From the NCBI GenBank assembly GCA_019316985.1, contig CP079215.1, forward strand, positions 5,828,001 to 5,892,000: 64,000 nt of DNA. Reading direction: 5' to 3'. The stretch's first letter is position 1; each line of letters begins with the position of its first letter. Shown here piece after piece: positions 1 to 11,614 of this stretch. A program made the position numbers and the translations under genes. Below the pieces are notes generated by a model that was not told where the DNA came from, searched no databases, and saw only the letters and a program-made list of their open reading frames with translations. This DNA is from Paraniabella defluvii (GTDB lineage: Bacteria; Bacteroidota; Bacteroidia; Chitinophagales; Chitinophagaceae).

Positions 1-781
1 GGAACTTTTTCAAAACGGGCGCAGATGTCATTTTTGTTTTGGGAAATGTTGATACAAAAGATTTTTCTGTTAAAGCTACTCATACTATAAAAGAAAATAA
101 ACTGGCTAACGTGGTTGGGGTGCTGCCGGGCAAAAAGCTGAAGGAGGAGTACGTAATTTTTTCGGGCCATTACGACCATATTGGCGTCGGCAAACCTGAA
201 AACGGCGACAGCATTTACAACGGTGCCAATGATGATGCCTCCGGTATTACTGCCGTAATTGAGCTGGCTAAACATTTCCAGGCACAAAAGAATAATGAAA
301 GAACATTAATTTTTGCTGCTTTTACCGCGGAAGAAGTGGGTGGATTCGGATCACAGTATTTCAGCAAGCAGCTTTCGCCGGAAAAAGTAATCGCCATGTT
401 TAATATAGAAATGATCGGCACTGATAGCAAATGGGGAAAAATTCAGCCTATATCACCGGCTACGAAAAAACCAGCATGGGAGATATTCTTCAAAAAAATC
501 TGAAAGGAAGCGGCTTTACTTTTTATCCAGATCCCTACCCCGACCAGCAATTGTTTTATCGTTCAGACAATGCTACATTGGCCCGGTTAGGTGTTCCGGC
601 CCATACCATATCTACTTCTAAAATGGATAGCGAACCCAATTATCATAAAGCCAGCGACGAAGTAAAAACCCTTGACCTGGTTAACATGACTGAAATCATC
701 AGGTCGATCGGCATCAGCGCGCAAACGATTATTTCGGGAAAAGACACTCCAACCAGAGTGGACACCAGGGAATTAAGATAA
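1..781 (+). CDS. M28 family metallopeptidase, 3' part
   Basis: C-terminal part of a zinc-dependent M28 (aminopeptidase Y/S type) exopeptidase; the 5' end lies outside the window, with frame 3 open from the first base. Visible zinc-ligand motifs are FSGHYDHIG (His and first Asp), GANDDASG (bridging Asp), AEEVGG (catalytic Glu and Glu ligand) and a late YHKASDE (last His). The frame slips once in the AAAAA run near 436-440, where TDSKWGK continues as NSAYITGYEK in the next frame. Such proteins in Bacteroidota are normally secreted or periplasmic peptidases; the signal peptide cannot be seen here. Family call is strong, substrate is unknown. Confidence 0.9.
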
Positions 782-1005
782 CGGCTGCTGTTATAACCAG
801 CAACATCAAACCGGCAGGAGCCGCAAATGAAGCTTATTATCAGCTTTTACCCGTCTTACCCCTCACCGGTGTACTATATACCCCCTGTATGAAAAGATGA
901 ATGGCCGAAATTGAAATCTACTATTTTTGCTGACATATTTTCAATTTAAAGAAATTACATTTTGGTTAAAAGCAAAGTCCCGTCTGGTATCCGGCTTTAT
1001 AATGA

Positions 1006-1173
1006 TATACGTCTCTGACTGAAAGCAGTAAGCTTAAAATTGCGCAGACAGCTAACTCTACACCTAAGGAACAAATAGAATTGCCGGAACCGGATAAATC
1101 GGGAATGAGGGTAGCCGAATATTTAACTGAACTACCTGAAAAAGTACTAAAAGAAGTTAATCGAGACTTCTAG
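1006..1173 (+). CDS. possible small hypothetical ORF or gene remnant
   Basis: An open frame of about 55 codons ends at the TAG at 1171-1173 with the charged tail VLKEVNRDF. It has no convincing ATG: an ATG at 1002 is in another frame and stops at once. It lies in the otherwise empty 782-1191 interval between the peptidase and the acyltransferase. A TATTTTTG at 922-929 fits the Bacteroidota -7 element, but no -33 partner is visible. It may be the 3' end of a short protein whose start is blurred by missing bases, or chance. Confidence 0.25.
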   Translation, partial: YTSLTESSKLKIAQTANSTPKEQIELPEPDKSGMRVAEYLTELPEKVLKEVNRDF

Positions 1174-1191
1174 AAAACTGATTGAGAACAA

Positions 1192-1927
1192 ATGAGTATT
1201 TTCAAAGAGATAGCTGGTAGAATTTGGGCTACCTGGGGTTTGCTGAGTTTTGTTGTAACATTTCTTATCATTCTGCCGGTTTCGCTTATTTCGTACCTGA
1301 TACCTGAGCCGGCAGGTACCCATTTCCTGATAAGGATTTCCCGCGTATGGATGCGTATATGGTTGTTCCTGATCGGCTGCCCCTTCAGTGTGAAAGGCAA
1401 GGAATACTTTAAGAAGGGCAAAAGCTATATTGTAACCTGTAACCACAATTCGTTGTTGGATATTCCCCTCTCCTCTCCTTTTATACCCGGCCCTAATAAA
1501 ACCATTGCAAAAATGAGTTTTGCCAAGATACCATTATTCGGGCTGTATTATGCCAAAGGCTCGGTATTGGTAGACCGGAAAAATGAAAAAAGCCGCCGGG
1601 TAAGTTTTGAAAAAATGAAATGGGTGCTGAGAACCGGAATGCATATGTGCATTTACCCCGAAGGTACCAGGAACCGTACCGGGAGCCCTTAAAGCCCTTT
1701 TATAACGGAGCCTTTAAACTGGCAGCCGAAACAAAGGCCGATATTATTCCCGCCATTATTTCGGGTACCAGGAAGCGGTTCCCTTACACAAAACTTTTTT
1801 CTTTCTGCCTAAAAGACTGGAAATCCGTTTCCTGGAGCCTATTTCTTCACAAAACGCTTCTGCATCCGAGCTAAAGGAAAAAGTATTCAATATTATGCAC
1901 GACCATATTGCAAAAAGCAACGCTTAA
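1192..1927 (+). CDS. plsC: 1-acyl-sn-glycerol-3-phosphate acyltransferase (PlsC family)
   Basis: Membrane acyltransferase of phospholipid synthesis, transferring an acyl chain to lysophosphatidate. Visible are an N-terminal hydrophobic segment (about residues 8-38), the HX4D catalytic block in NHNSLLDI, and the substrate-binding block YPEGTRNRT, followed by PAIISGTRKRFP. The frame slips near 1680 (after EGTRNRT) and near 1800 (TTTTTT run). Restoring the frame gives a C-terminus ending ELKEKVFNIMHDHIAKSNA, with the stop at 1925-1927. Total length of about 245 residues is normal for the family. It is transcribed alone and faces the convergent LptD gene downstream. Confidence 0.88.
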
Positions 1928-2174
1928 AACATCAGCATATTATTTCAGCCCCTACCCACCTGCACAGCACGTTAAGACTATATTCTATACAAGAAACAAC
2001 AGCAGTATGCTTCAATCAGGTATCGGGCGCAACCAACTATTCATGGCACTAATGCCGGTCAGGTTATTGGCCGGTTGATTCAGTAAAAAGAAACTGAATA
2101 CACATATTTTCCCGGGATAAACTGGGGTTTGCTGAATTTGTTTTCGCGCAAAAGAAAATGATCTGATAATAATA

Positions 2175-5117
2175 CTATTGTCTTCCACCAACAAAAGACC
2201 GGGTACGATTGATCTTCAGATCCTGTAATATGCCGGCCTTAGGGCTGATGGTAAAATTAAAGAAGCGATACAACCCAATAGGAGTAACATTAATGGCCAT
2301 TTGCCAGCAATGCAGGTCTCTTGAGATAGCCATGGAGAAGGTTTGTATCTTAGCCGTAGAGAAGTCGTAAAAACCGTTTACACTAAAGTTCCATTTGGGT
2401 GTAAGGTTAAAGCTGCCATTAAAGTTCACACTTGAAGTAACAGGGCTACTGGTACTTTGCAACGTTAGCAGATTACGGTTCTGGCGCGAATAATTTAAAG
2501 AATAAGATAAACTGATAGACCAGGGGTATTAAAATCTACAAACTGCGCCGGATTTTGGCGCATGTATTCGAGCAACCGCGTTTGATCGCCCTGAAGCATC
2601 GGGTCGTTCAGGTTATCGTTAATGGCTTTTTCCTGGCCTTTGCTTTCTGCGGATCTTTGGGTTTACTTTGAAAGCTGGTGCTCATAGAGATACTGGCATT
2701 GGTTACCGTACCTATTTTAAAGCCTCCGTCGCCCGCCCATGCATATTCAGCCGTAGCATACCCGGTTTCATTGAGCTTATAAGGCACCAATGTGGCAGAG
2801 GCGTTCAGGTTTATTTTTTCAAACAGGTTCGTCCTGAAATACATACTGATCGGCGACAATTTCAAACTATCCGCAAGAAAGTTATATGAACCGTTAAAGC
2901 CAAATCCATCTATTAATTTTATTTTCTTAATGCCATTTTCAGCATCTTCTTTCTTTGTATCTACAAATGAATCCTTTTCCTTATCGGCTTCATCTCCATC
3001 CGATTCACTGGTTGTTTCCTTCTTCTTCTTAGGCTTTGCCCTGACTTTCATTTCAAGGTTATTATCCAACCCGAAACTGATACCACCAGACTCCCTGCTA
3101 TTGAACTGGCTAACCGGCCGCGAATACAAACCTTCTAATTGGTTATACAGGGCTTTGGTGCCCAAACTGTCAATAACAACCGTTTTCCAGTATTTGCGGG
3201 TCAGATCTGGTGTATAATTCAAACCGAAAGTGGGACGCATCACATGTCGTATAGCTTTTACCTTCTCTCCTTTAAATTCATAGCTCCCGTAGAGCGCCGT
3301 GTTGAACGATATGCCAAAAGAGGTTTGTTGCTTAATATTAAATCCCCGGGCTACGCGTGCCACAATGGTATCTTTTTGATAAACGCTATCAGCCGTGTTT
3401 GCCAGATTACGCCTGTAAAATGTTTTGGGTCCCCAGTTCATGGTAGTAATTCCATCCACCCACTCCTGCGAGTAAGAAACGGAGGAGCAATAACCAATGC
3501 ACCACCCAATATAGGAGGAAGCGATAAGGTGATTGGAATGCTGTGATTAGCGCTCCAGCGGGCCGTATCCATCAAAAACTTTAAAATACGCCTGTTGCCT
3601 ATTAAGTCGTTGCTTTTTGAATAAGAGAGAGAATCGTAGAAATTAAAATCGTTCCTGAAACTACCATTATAACCAATCCCTAACTGCTCATACCACTTTT
3701 TCTTTCCTACACTTTCCTTTTTCTGTAAAGGATAGATAGTAGTAACCGCGAAGTTGGCGGTGGGGAAATTAATAGTCATTAGCCGGGAAGCATTGTTCTG
3801 GCTATGGTTCATGGAAAGCGACAAGTTAAAAGGCTTATCGATCCATTGTTTGGAATAGGTAATAGAGGAACCAAAAACGTTATTATACGGCGCCATTGGC
3901 ACATTGGAAAGATTCCGGTTATATCCTGTTGAACTAAAATTTACATTAGCGCCAAAATTCACACCGGGCCTTGAACGGTTATCGGAGCTATGCGACCAGT
4001 TAAGCGAATAGGTCATGCTTTTATAATAGTCCGGGTCATCTTTAGTATTTCTCTTGGTACTTTGAATACCGATATTCATATTCCCCTGGTACTTGTACAA
4101 CTTCCTGTAGGTAGGATTGGCGTTGGCTCTCCAGGTTCCGAAAGAATAGATATCGCCAAAAAACTGTACATCCCAATAGTCGCTGATGCCCAGGTAATAG
4201 CCTAAACCTGATAAACCCACCCCTTCCTGGTCGTTGGTTTCAAAGCTGGGCGCCATCAAACCTGAGTGCCGGCCCTGGTAAAGCGGATAAAAGCCAAAAG
4301 GAAGGTAAATGGGTACAGGAACAGAGTCGAATTCGGGGCGAACGGCTCCTGTAACAGCCAGTTTTTTATTCACGATCTTGGCACGGTTGGCCCTGAATCC
4401 AAAGTGGGGATGATCTAAATTACAGGTAGTAAAAAGTTGCCGGTGGCATATACCGTATTTTCGTTTACTTTTTAGCGATCTGGGAATGCACAAACATTTC
4501 ACCCTGTTGGGATATTGTTCCGCGTATTATGCCTCGCTGGTTTTGAAAGTTATAATCAAGGCTATCCGATTTATACTCGCTTTGCCCGTCATTCATCTCA
4601 ATATAGTCGGTAACCGCGCCCGTACTGTCTCTTCCCGCCCGTGCAGTTACAATGCCCGTTGCCTGGTTCAGCTTCATATATGGAGCCTGCAGTGAGCTGG
4701 TTTGATATTTTGTTTTGGCTTTACCGTAAAGCTCTATCACTTTACTCTGGGCATACCCTACAGCAGAGTCCCGCGCTTCGTATTCTACCGGCGCCTCCAG
4801 GCTATCCTTTGAAATTTTTAAGGTAAAGGTATCCACTCTTTGCCTGGATGAGCTATCGGTTAATGTGCTATCCCGTAACAGCAAACTATCCTTTGCTGAA
4901 GGTATAGTATCTTTCAGCCTGGGGAACAGCGTATCCTTCGCCCGTGGAGTAGTATCTTTCGGTGAAAAAAAAAAGCAGGAGCCTGCCTGTTAGTCTGGTT
5001 ATAAGCAGGAATTCTTTTGAATAAAAAATTGATAGCGCCAATTTGTTTACTGACCGTTAAAAGGAAGATAACAGTAAGTATAAGTACGGCATGGTAAATT
5101 CTTTTAAATTTGCGCAT
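2175..5117 (-). CDS. lptD: LPS-assembly outer-membrane protein, LptD-like
   Basis: Very long beta-barrel protein of the Bacteroidota LptD family, which inserts lipopolysaccharide into the outer leaflet of the outer membrane. The N-terminus (MRKFKRIYHAVLILTVIFLL) is a signal or anchor segment. It is followed by an OstA-like jelly-roll with the motifs YEARDSAVGYAQ and GIVTARAG, then the barrel with alternating aromatic strands, for example LPFGFYPLYQGRHSGLMAP. An acidic, Lys-rich loop (KPKKKKETTSESDGDEADKE) lies around 3000. The coding frame shifts near 4900, 4480, 3450 and twice between 2470 and 2600, so the protein appears as five pieces. About 975 residues in all. It is divergent from the amidase gene, sharing the 5118-5336 intergenic region. 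Confidence 0.85.
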
Positions 5118-5336
5118 TGGTTTTCAAAGTTCGCAAACGTACAGTAATTTTTTCATTCTAATTTCATGCGTCCGAATGAAAAATGGTGTATGTAGTCTCA
5201 TATATTGATTTTTAACAAAAAATATGTTAGCAAATAGTATGTAAAGGAGGTTAGACGGGCTCTGTTAGTTAATGTAAATTTAAATCAGGGTGGCCATTGC
5301 AAAAATGACGCCTAAAAAATCTTGTTTGATAAATTA

Positions 5337-6278
5337 ATGATCCGATTCTTATTTATTGCTGGTTGTTTTTTTAGTTATTGGGGAACAATTTGGGGCCAGC
5401 CGGCTACTTCATCAGTAAAAACAATCATTGTTGACGCCGGCCATGGAGGAGGCGATGTTGGAGCAAGAGGCACCGAAACCAACGAAGCCACCATTACACT
5501 GGCTGTGGATTAAACTGGCCAAAGCCTTGCGGGAAACATTTCCAACCATTAAAACCCTGGAAACAAGGCCCACTTATCCGTTGCCGGGCGGCAACACCAA
5601 CGCCAATGCCGCCAACAGATACCGGGCACAATTCGCCAATGAAAATCACGGCGATCTTTTTATTTCGCTTCATTGCAACGCGGCAGGAAGAAAACCGGGA
5701 GGCTGGTATACTAAAAGGTAGTAGGCAGGGAAGCCCGTACCCGCTATGTAAAGAAAGGCAAAAAGAAGATAAAACAAACCTACTACGTAAATAGTTACCA
5801 GGATGTATGGGTTGAAAACAAGGCCAAAGGAACGGAAACCTATATATGGGCCGTGAACAAAAACGACCAGAAGCTTTCTTCTTTAAAAAATAATGTGCCT
5901 GACGATGATGAAGATTATTATACCGAAGAGGGAGAAGAGCAGGATGCCGATAGCTTAAAACTGCCCGATCTTAATGATCCTGCTGAAAAAGCCCGTATGC
6001 TGATTTATGCCCAGCATTATTTTCGGAAGAGTTATGCCCTGGCAACATTGGTAGAAAAAGAGTTTGTGGCAAGCGGGCGCACGAGCCGCGGGGTACAGCA
6101 ACGCAACCATAAAGGCATCTGGGTTTTGCAGGCCACCGGGATGCCGAGTATCCTGGTGGAAATGGGCTTCATCAGCAATAACGACGACCAGGCTTACCTT
6201 ATGAGCGAAGAGGGACAAAACACTATTGTTAAAGATATTGTTAATGCTGTAAAGGTTTATATCGAAAAATATGGTTAA
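5337..6278 (+). CDS. N-acetylmuramoyl-L-alanine amidase (Amidase_3)
   Basis: Zinc amidase that cleaves the bond between MurNAc and the stem peptide of peptidoglycan. ATG at 5337 is preferred over the in-frame TTG at 5322, because it gives a clean signal peptide (MIRFLFIAGCFFSYWGTIWG). Motifs: VDAGHGGGDVGARG (first His), FISLHCNA (second His) and ILVEMGFISN (catalytic Glu). A long acidic insert DDDEDYYTEEGEEQDAD sits in the middle, as in many Bacteroidota amidases. Two lost bases near 5508-5515 and one near 5718 break the frame. It is followed at 163 bp by the MCE protein, an arrangement that suggests a cell-envelope group. Confidence 0.9.
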
Positions 6279-6441
6279 ACCAACTTATTTAAGCTACTTT
6301 GCCGAATGATAACCAATAACTGATCAAAACAAAAATCAGGCATATAATTTGTCTTAGGCAGATATTGTAATACTTATTAATTTGACTATCAGAAATATGT
6401 CGCACGCTACCCGGCGTTCAAACCTAAAGTAAATTTGTACA

Positions 6442-7377
6442 ATGAAAATTTCAAATGAAGTAAAAGTAGGTGTTCTGGCACTTGTAGCTATAGCTTTATT
6501 AATTATTGGTTTCAGGTTCTTAAAAGCGAAAGATATCTTCAACCGCACACCCAAAATCTATGCTATTTTTAAATCGGTAGGCGGACTGGAAAAATCAAAC
6601 TTCGTTAAAATCAACGGGCTTACCGTAGGAACGGTTTACTCTATGGAACCCGCAGATGAGAACGTAACTGCGGTGAAAGTAGTGTTGAGCATTACAGAAG
6701 ATGTACATATCCCGTCTAATTCGGTGGCTTATATTGAAGGAAGCCTTCTGGGCTCCTCCAACATTGTTATCGAGAGAGGTAACTCCACTACACTTATGGA
6801 AGACGGAGGCAGAATTGCAACCAAAGAAGAAGCAGGCCTTTTGGGCAATTTGTCATCAGAAGCAAAACCTTTGATGACCAAAATTAAAACGGTAGCCGAC
6901 TCTGTAACCCTGCTGCTATCTAACTTCAACCATATTTTAAATGCCGGTACGCAACGCGATGTTCAGAATGCGATTGCTAATTTAAATTACTCTACGGCTT
7001 CCCTCAATGCATTGCTGAACGGGGTAAATAAACCCCTGGCTGCTACATTGGATAACGTTAGCGCCATTACCGGCAATCTTAAAAACCAGAATGAAGCTAT
7101 AGAAGGTATTCTGGTGAATGCAAATACCTTTACCGGTAATTTAAAACAATTACAATTTCAAAGAACAATAGATAGCCTGAATGGTACAATTGCCGATTTG
7201 CGGTCAGCTATCAATAATATTACCAGCCCTAATGGAAGTCTGGGCGCACTTACCAGCGACAGGCAGCTGTACAATAAGATGAATGACGTATTACTAAGCA
7301 TGGAAATACTTTTAGATGATGTGCGTGTTCATCCCAAGCGTTACGTAAATATTTCTGTATTCGGCAAAAAAAAATAA
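6442..7377 (+). CDS. MlaD-like MCE-domain lipid-transport protein
   Basis: Single-pass periplasmic protein with one MCE domain, the lipid-binding component of Mla-type ABC importers that move phospholipids between inner and outer membrane. N-terminal membrane helix at residues 11-27 (LALVAIALLIIGFRFL), MCE core with KINGLTVGTV and SVAYIEGSLLGSSNIVIERG, then a long helical, coiled-coil-like tail rich in Asn/Leu/Thr from about residue 140. The gene is intact at 311 codons, which makes it a useful control against the many broken neighbours. No MlaE or MlaF partner is in the window. Confidence 0.9.
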   Translation: MKISNEVKVGVLALVAIALLIIGFRFLKAKDIFNRTPKIYAIFKSVGGLEKSNFVKINGLTVGTVYSMEPADENVTAVKVVLSITEDVHIPSNSVAYIEGSLLGSSNIVIERGNSTTLMEDGGRIATKEEAGLLGNLSSEAKPLMTKIKTVADSVTLLLSNFNHILNAGTQRDVQNAIANLNYSTASLNALLNGVNKPLAATLDNVSAITGNLKNQNEAIEGILVNANTFTGNLKQLQFQRTIDSLNGTIADLRSAINNITSPNGSLGALTSDRQLYNKMNDVLLSMEILLDDVRVHPKRYVNISVFGKKK

Positions 7378-7422
7378 AGCAGGCGAACTAACAGCTCCAG
7401 CAATAAAAGATTCAGTACCCCG

Positions 7423-9171
7423 GTGATAACAAAAACTTCAAAATCGCTCCAGCTTTTTTTTTCCCCTTGCGCTTTTGGTGTTAGGATGTTTCGTGGCCTA
7501 CAGTACCACCAGCGCTCTTTCAAAAACTGCCAACAGCTTCGGGAAAACCGTTCTGAAAGATACCATCAAAATAATAAAGGCCAATACCCTGTCGCTTAAG
7601 AAAGAGTCAGACACCAATAGCCTCCTTATTTTGGAAGGCAATGTGGTATTGCAGCAGGGAAATACGATCTTCAAGGCCGATAAAGCTATTAAAAACGATC
7701 AGCAGAACACATTCGAGGCCTGGGGACATGTTCACATCAACGATGCGGATACCACCAATATTTATTCGGATCACCTGAAGTATTTTGGCAATCCTCAGGT
7801 AGCCAACCTCGATGGCAATGTTCGTTTAACCGACGGCCAAACTACTCTTACAACGCCAAGTCTGGTTTACAACATGATTACCAATACCGGCGTTTATAAA
7901 CAGGGCGGAAAAGTAGTTAATCAAAAACAGTTATTACCAGTAAAGAAGGTGAATATTATAGAGATGTGCAGGACGTTTTTTCAAAAAAATGTTATTGTGA
8001 ATGATCCAGCCATCACATTACTACAGACTCCCTGCAATTCAACACCGCTACCCGTATTGCTACATTTTTAACAATGACGCATATCAGAGACAGTGCCCGC
8101 AGAACCATTGATACTAAAGACGGTTATTATAACCTTAAAACCGGCGAAGCTAAATTTGGCCAGCGGCCTTTTATCAACGATGATAATAAATCTACGCTGA
8201 ATGCAGACGATGTGTACCTGGATGATAATATTGCACGTGCAGAAGGTAACGCTATTGCCGTGGATTCTGTGCGTGGCACCATTATTATCGCCAACACTAT
8301 ATTCCAGAACCGCCTCAATGAAGCTATATTGGCTACCCAAAAGCCGGTAATGATCATCAAACAGGATAACGACTCCATTTATGTAGCTGCAGACACACTT
8401 TTTAGCGCCAAACTTTCAGACCTGTTTGAAACAAATGTGCTTCCGCCGCCAACTGCTATGGCCGATACATCTGTTGCGGCTGACAGTTCGGGAGGGGCCA
8501 ATGAGGCAATGAGAAGAGATAGCATTGTAATTAAAAACCGAAAAGACGCCAGGGTAATTTCACAAACATTTGAGAAGGACCTGAAAGCTTCTAACGACAG
8601 TACCGACCGTTATTTTGAAGCTTTTCATAACGTAAGGATCTATTCAGATTCCATGCAGGCCGTATCAGACAGCTTATTTTATTCGTTCAGGGATTCAACC
8701 TTCCGCCTTTATAAAGACCCGGTGGTTTGGGGTAAAGAAAGCCAGATAACCGGCGATACGATCCTGCTTCATACGAAAAATAAACAACCTCAATGGATGG
8801 AGGCCTTTAAAAATGGTTTTATGGTAAGTTACCTTGGTGGTAACAGCCAGGCATATAACCAGATAAAGTCTACCCGTATTGACGCCTTTTTCACCGATGG
8901 GAATATCGATTCGGTCAGGGCCAAGGGCTCTCCGCAGAGGATCTATTTTCTGCAGGACAGCGACAGTGCCTATATCGGCGTTCACTATGTTACTGCAGAT
9001 TTAATGTTGTTTCATTTTGCCGATAAGCAGCTTTATAAAGTTGCCGACATTTCAAACGTGAAATCTACCATATATCCGATGAAGGAAAAAAAGCCTACAG
9101 AAGCCAGGCTGGAAGGGTTCCGTTGGCTGGAGGCAAAACGGCCTAAAACAAAATATGAGCTGTTTGAATAA
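7423..9171 (+). CDS. OstA-like periplasmic protein (LptA/OstA superfamily)
   Basis: Large OstA-like protein, about 590 residues, probably related to lipopolysaccharide transport. Repeating OstA-type strands are visible: GNVVLQQGNTIFKADKA, FEAWGHVHINDADTTNIYS and ANLDGNVRLTDG. Later comes a similar set (AFHNVRIYSDSMQAVSDSLFY). The likely start is GTG at 7423, which after restoring two bases gives a signal peptide leading into FFFPLALLVLGCFVAYS. TTG at 7475 is only the first start in the later frame. Several slips fall between 7930 and 8070. Gene order amidase-MlaD-OstA next to lptD supports an envelope role. Exact partner and cargo cannot be told. Confidence 0.8.
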
Positions 9172-9266
9172 ACAGCCTTCCATTCCCGATTTTAAATATT
9201 AAATTGCTCTATTAAATTTTCGGAGCTATACGTTCTACATTAGAAATAATAGGCAATAGTTTTAAA

Positions 9267-10467
9267 ATGGCTTTGCAGGAGCTGTTGAAAAACAAGCTAC
9301 GCACTTTTTAAGTTTGTTTGGCGTAACCATCGGTATATTCTGCATTATAGGCGTGTTGGCAACCGTTAACAGCCTGCAGCGAAATATCCAGAACGAAATA
9401 AAATCGATGGGCGATAATATTATCTTTATCGATAAATGGGTTTGGAGCGGCGGGCCGGATTATCCCTGGTGGAAATTTGTGAATCGCCCCTACCCTAAAT
9501 ACCATGAGCTGAAACAAATCAAAGAAAGGTCACCCAGCACGCAATATGCAGCTTTTTTTTACGATATTTCTGACAATATTGAATTTGGCGGCTCTGTTTT
9601 GAGTGGAAAATATACGGCGCCAGCGAAGAATATAACCAGATACAAAAGCTCACCTTTGCCCACGGCAGGTATATTTCTGATGCAGAATTTAATTATGGAA
9701 CCAACGTGGCAGTTATCGGAGATGAGGTGGCCACCAAATTGTTCACCTTACCGGAGGCAGCCCTTAATAAGGATATAAAACTTAAAGGGCGGCTGGTAAA
9801 AGTTATCGGCGTTATTAAGAAGCAGGGCAAGCAGTTAACAGGCGGCTGGGACTACGACAAAAGTATTATCATACCATATACATTTGCCAAAACTATTTAT
9901 CTCGAAAGGTTCTCCGATCCTAAAATAATGGTGAAGGGTTATGAACACATCAGCAACACTATTTTAAAAGATGAACTCGAAGGGGTGATGCGAAGCATTC
10001 ACCGCCTGAGCCCTACCAAAGAATCAGATTTTGCACTCAACGACCTTAACGATATCAGTAAAGAAGTGGAAGCGGCCTTTGTTGGACTGAATATTGGTGG
10101 TGCCATTATTGGAGGCATCAGCCTGATTGTCGGGCTGTTTGGTGTAGCCAATATTATGTTTGTAACCGTTAAGGAGCGCACTCCTCAAATAGGTTTAAAA
10201 AAGGCTATTGGGGCCAAGCGGCATATTATTCTTACCGAATTTCTCCTTGAAGCAGCATTTCTTTGTATTATAGGTGGTATCATAGGTTTGGGACTGGTAG
10301 TGGTATTGGCTGTCATTCTTACCAAAGCCCTGGAGTTTCCCATATACGTTTCTGTAGCTAATATGGCATGGACCTTCTGCATCTGTATTCTTGTAGGGAT
10401 TATTGCCGGAGTTATCCCCGCAATGCAGGCAGCCAAAATGGATCCTGTTGTGGCTATAAGAAGCTAA
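9267..10467 (+). CDS. MacB-like ABC transporter permease
   Basis: Four-helix FtsX/MacB permease. Helix 1 follows the family signature ELLKNKLRTFL at the start (about residues 15-35). A periplasmic MacB_PCD domain with WVWSGGPDYPWWKF follows. The three C-terminal helices carry GGISLIVGLFGVANIMFVTVKERTPQIGLKKAIGA and end in MDPVVAIRS, the usual tail of the family. Frame slips near 9300 and 9610. The 5' end is uncertain, since a few in-frame codons precede ATG 9267 after a TAA. No ATPase gene is adjacent, so the partner is elsewhere. Substrate cannot be inferred; relatives export macrolides, lipoproteins or peptides. Confidence 0.88.
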
Positions 10468-10514
10468 TGTTAGGGTCTTTTTCGGCTTTGCATCCGGAGT
10501 TTTCAATTCTTTGC

Positions 10515-10522
10515 TATTTTTG
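10515..10522 (+). promoter_or_regulatory. candidate -7 promoter element of tsaD
   Basis: TATTTTTG matches the Bacteroidota -7 consensus TAnnTTTG and ends only 4 bases before the tsaD ATG. If used, the transcript would be leaderless or nearly so. No clear TTTG -33 partner is seen at the usual 19-21 bp spacing, so this rests on one element. Confidence 0.3.
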
Positions 10523-10526
10523 TCCA

Positions 10527-11566
10527 ATGCCTGTTATACTAGCTATAGAATCAAGCTGCGACGAAACCTCCGCAGCTATTTGTGACAACGGAAAGATATT
10601 ATCCAACAATATTGCCACCCAGGCAGTACACGCCCAATACGGTGGTGTAATACCCGAGTTAGCCTCAAGGGCTCATTTACAAAATATTGTACCCGTGGTA
10701 GATGTGGCCCTGAACAAGGCCGGGAAAACTTTGTCTGACGTTGATGCTTTTGCGTTTACACAAGCCCCGGGTTTGATCGGCTCTCTCCTGGTGGGCGCCG
10801 AATTCGCCAAATCGCTGGCCATGTCGTTAGACAAGCCGTTGATCAGCGTCAACCATATGCAAGCCCATGTGCTGGCCAACCTGATACCTGACGAAAAGCC
10901 ATCCTTCCCTTTTTTGTGTCTTACGGTTAGTGGAGGTCATACACAAATAGTGCTTTGTAAAAGTCCGGTAGACATGGAAGTAATCGGCGAAACTATCGAT
11001 GATGCCGCCGGTGAGGCTTTTGATAAATGTGCTAAATTATTAGGCCTTCCGTATCCTGGCGGCCCTTTAATTGACAAATATGCCAAAGAAGGCAACCCCG
11101 ATCGCTTTCAGTTTCCGGAACCCAGGATTGCGGGCTATAACTTTAGCTTTAGCGGGTTAAAAACGGCTATTTTGTATTTCCTCATGAATGCGGGCAAAAG
11201 CCAGGTGTATAAGGAAGAGTTTACAGCTACGGAAGAAGAAAAAAAGCAATTTATAGAAGACAACCTGGCCGATATCTGTGCCTCTGTACAGAAAAGGATC
11301 ATCACTATTTTGCTCAACAAGTTTGGCAAAGCAGCCAGGAGCTGGGCATAAAAGATATTTGTATTGCAGGAGGTGTTTCTGCCAATAGCGGCCTTCGCAC
11401 TGCATTTACTGAACTGGGCAGGCAAAATGGCTGGAACGTATTTATCCCCGAGTTTCAATACTGCACCGATAACGCAGGTATGATTGCCATTACCGCCTAC
11501 TATAAACTACTTGCGGGAGACTTTGCGTCATTAAACGTGCAGCCCGCCGCTCGTGGGTTCCGGTAG
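10527..11566 (+). CDS. tsaD: tRNA N6-adenosine threonylcarbamoyltransferase TsaD
   Basis: Catalytic subunit for the last step of t6A37 formation on ANN-decoding tRNAs, acting with TsaB and TsaE. ASKHA fold with the N-terminal block ILAIESSCDETSAAI, the metal-binding motif HMQAH, the nucleotide-binding block SGGHTQI, and the late motifs CIAGGVSANSGLR and CTDNAGMIA. One base is missing near 11330 (CCC to CC before AGGAGCTGGGC), after which the frame resumes as ELGIKDICIAGG up to the TAG at 11564. About 346 residues, normal length. A cytosolic housekeeping enzyme. Confidence 0.97.
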
Positions 11567-11614
11567 CGAGGCGCTCCCTACTCGTCATTTATTACTCATC
11601 ACTCATTATTCCCC

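Noticed and set aside
2012..2194. Minus-strand ORF after the LptD stop
   Set aside because: It overlaps the end of lptD in another frame and lacks any protein-like features.
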